From positions 3,369,501 to 3,433,500 of the forward strand of contig NC_084671.1 in the NCBI RefSeq assembly GCF_028389875.1: a stretch of DNA of 64,000 nucleotides, given 5' to 3'. How positions within the stretch are numbered: the first letter of the stretch is position 1; every line of letters begins with the position of its first letter. The translations under genes were made by a program, and so were the position numbers. The stretch comes from Rhea pennata (lineage: Eukaryota; Chordata; Aves; Rheiformes; Rheidae). This document shows positions 63,942 to 64,000 of this stretch, in pieces. The notes under the pieces are model-generated. The model ran no database searches. It worked only from the letters and a program-made list of their open reading frames with translations, and was not told the DNA's origin.

Positions 63942-64000
63942 AGGGTGAGCTATTGGTGTGCTTGTTTTTAAACACGTTTCTTACATCAACCCCAACACCT

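Noticed and set aside
1..64000. tRNA, snRNA, rRNA, CRISPR, prokaryotic operon or viral genes
   Set aside because: I looked for characteristic motifs and arrays by eye and saw none; the sequence has vertebrate non-coding character. A covariance-model scan could still find a diverged small RNA.

Overview
The window looks like vertebrate, most likely avian, nuclear DNA with no protein-coding gene that can be called with confidence. The bird assignment rests on two truncated CR1 LINE 3' ends (1328-1801 on +, 59226-59295 on -), the absence of any recognisable Alu, L1 or B element, very low interspersed-repeat density, and an AT-leaning background punctuated by short CpG-dense islets. A crocodilian or turtle source is not excluded. 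There is no sign of bacterial, phage, plasmid or viral gene organisation: open frames are short, overlap on both strands, and stay below 182 codons.

Layout. From 1 to about 38 kb the sequence is AT-leaning and mostly featureless. It holds one CR1 copy, simple repeats, and scattered short segments flanked by good splice signals. From about 38 kb to the end, similar AT-rich DNA is interrupted by at least nine CpG-dense islets of roughly 100-350 bp. The strongest (63338-63550) sits near the right edge and is followed by a GC-rich stretch ending in a splice-donor match, so it may be a promoter or first exon of a gene running off the window.

Best gene-like signals. (1) On the minus strand, 34285 down to 33517 keeps one reading frame for about 256 codons with only three internal stops and begins at a good splice acceptor; I call it a possible decayed terminal exon. 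(2) On the plus strand, three short segments (12406-12448, 13813-13847, 19208-19272) each have good acceptors and donors and join in phase without a stop; they may be exons of a large gene, or chance. (3) At 49324-49518 a short frame resembles a degenerate PHD-type zinc finger. Other splice-flanked open segments are listed, but such pseudo-exons occur every few kilobases here, so each carries low confidence.

Overall I read the window as a gene desert or the interior of a very long intron, with possible regulatory CpG islets in the right half. No new biological system could be demonstrated from the sequence alone.
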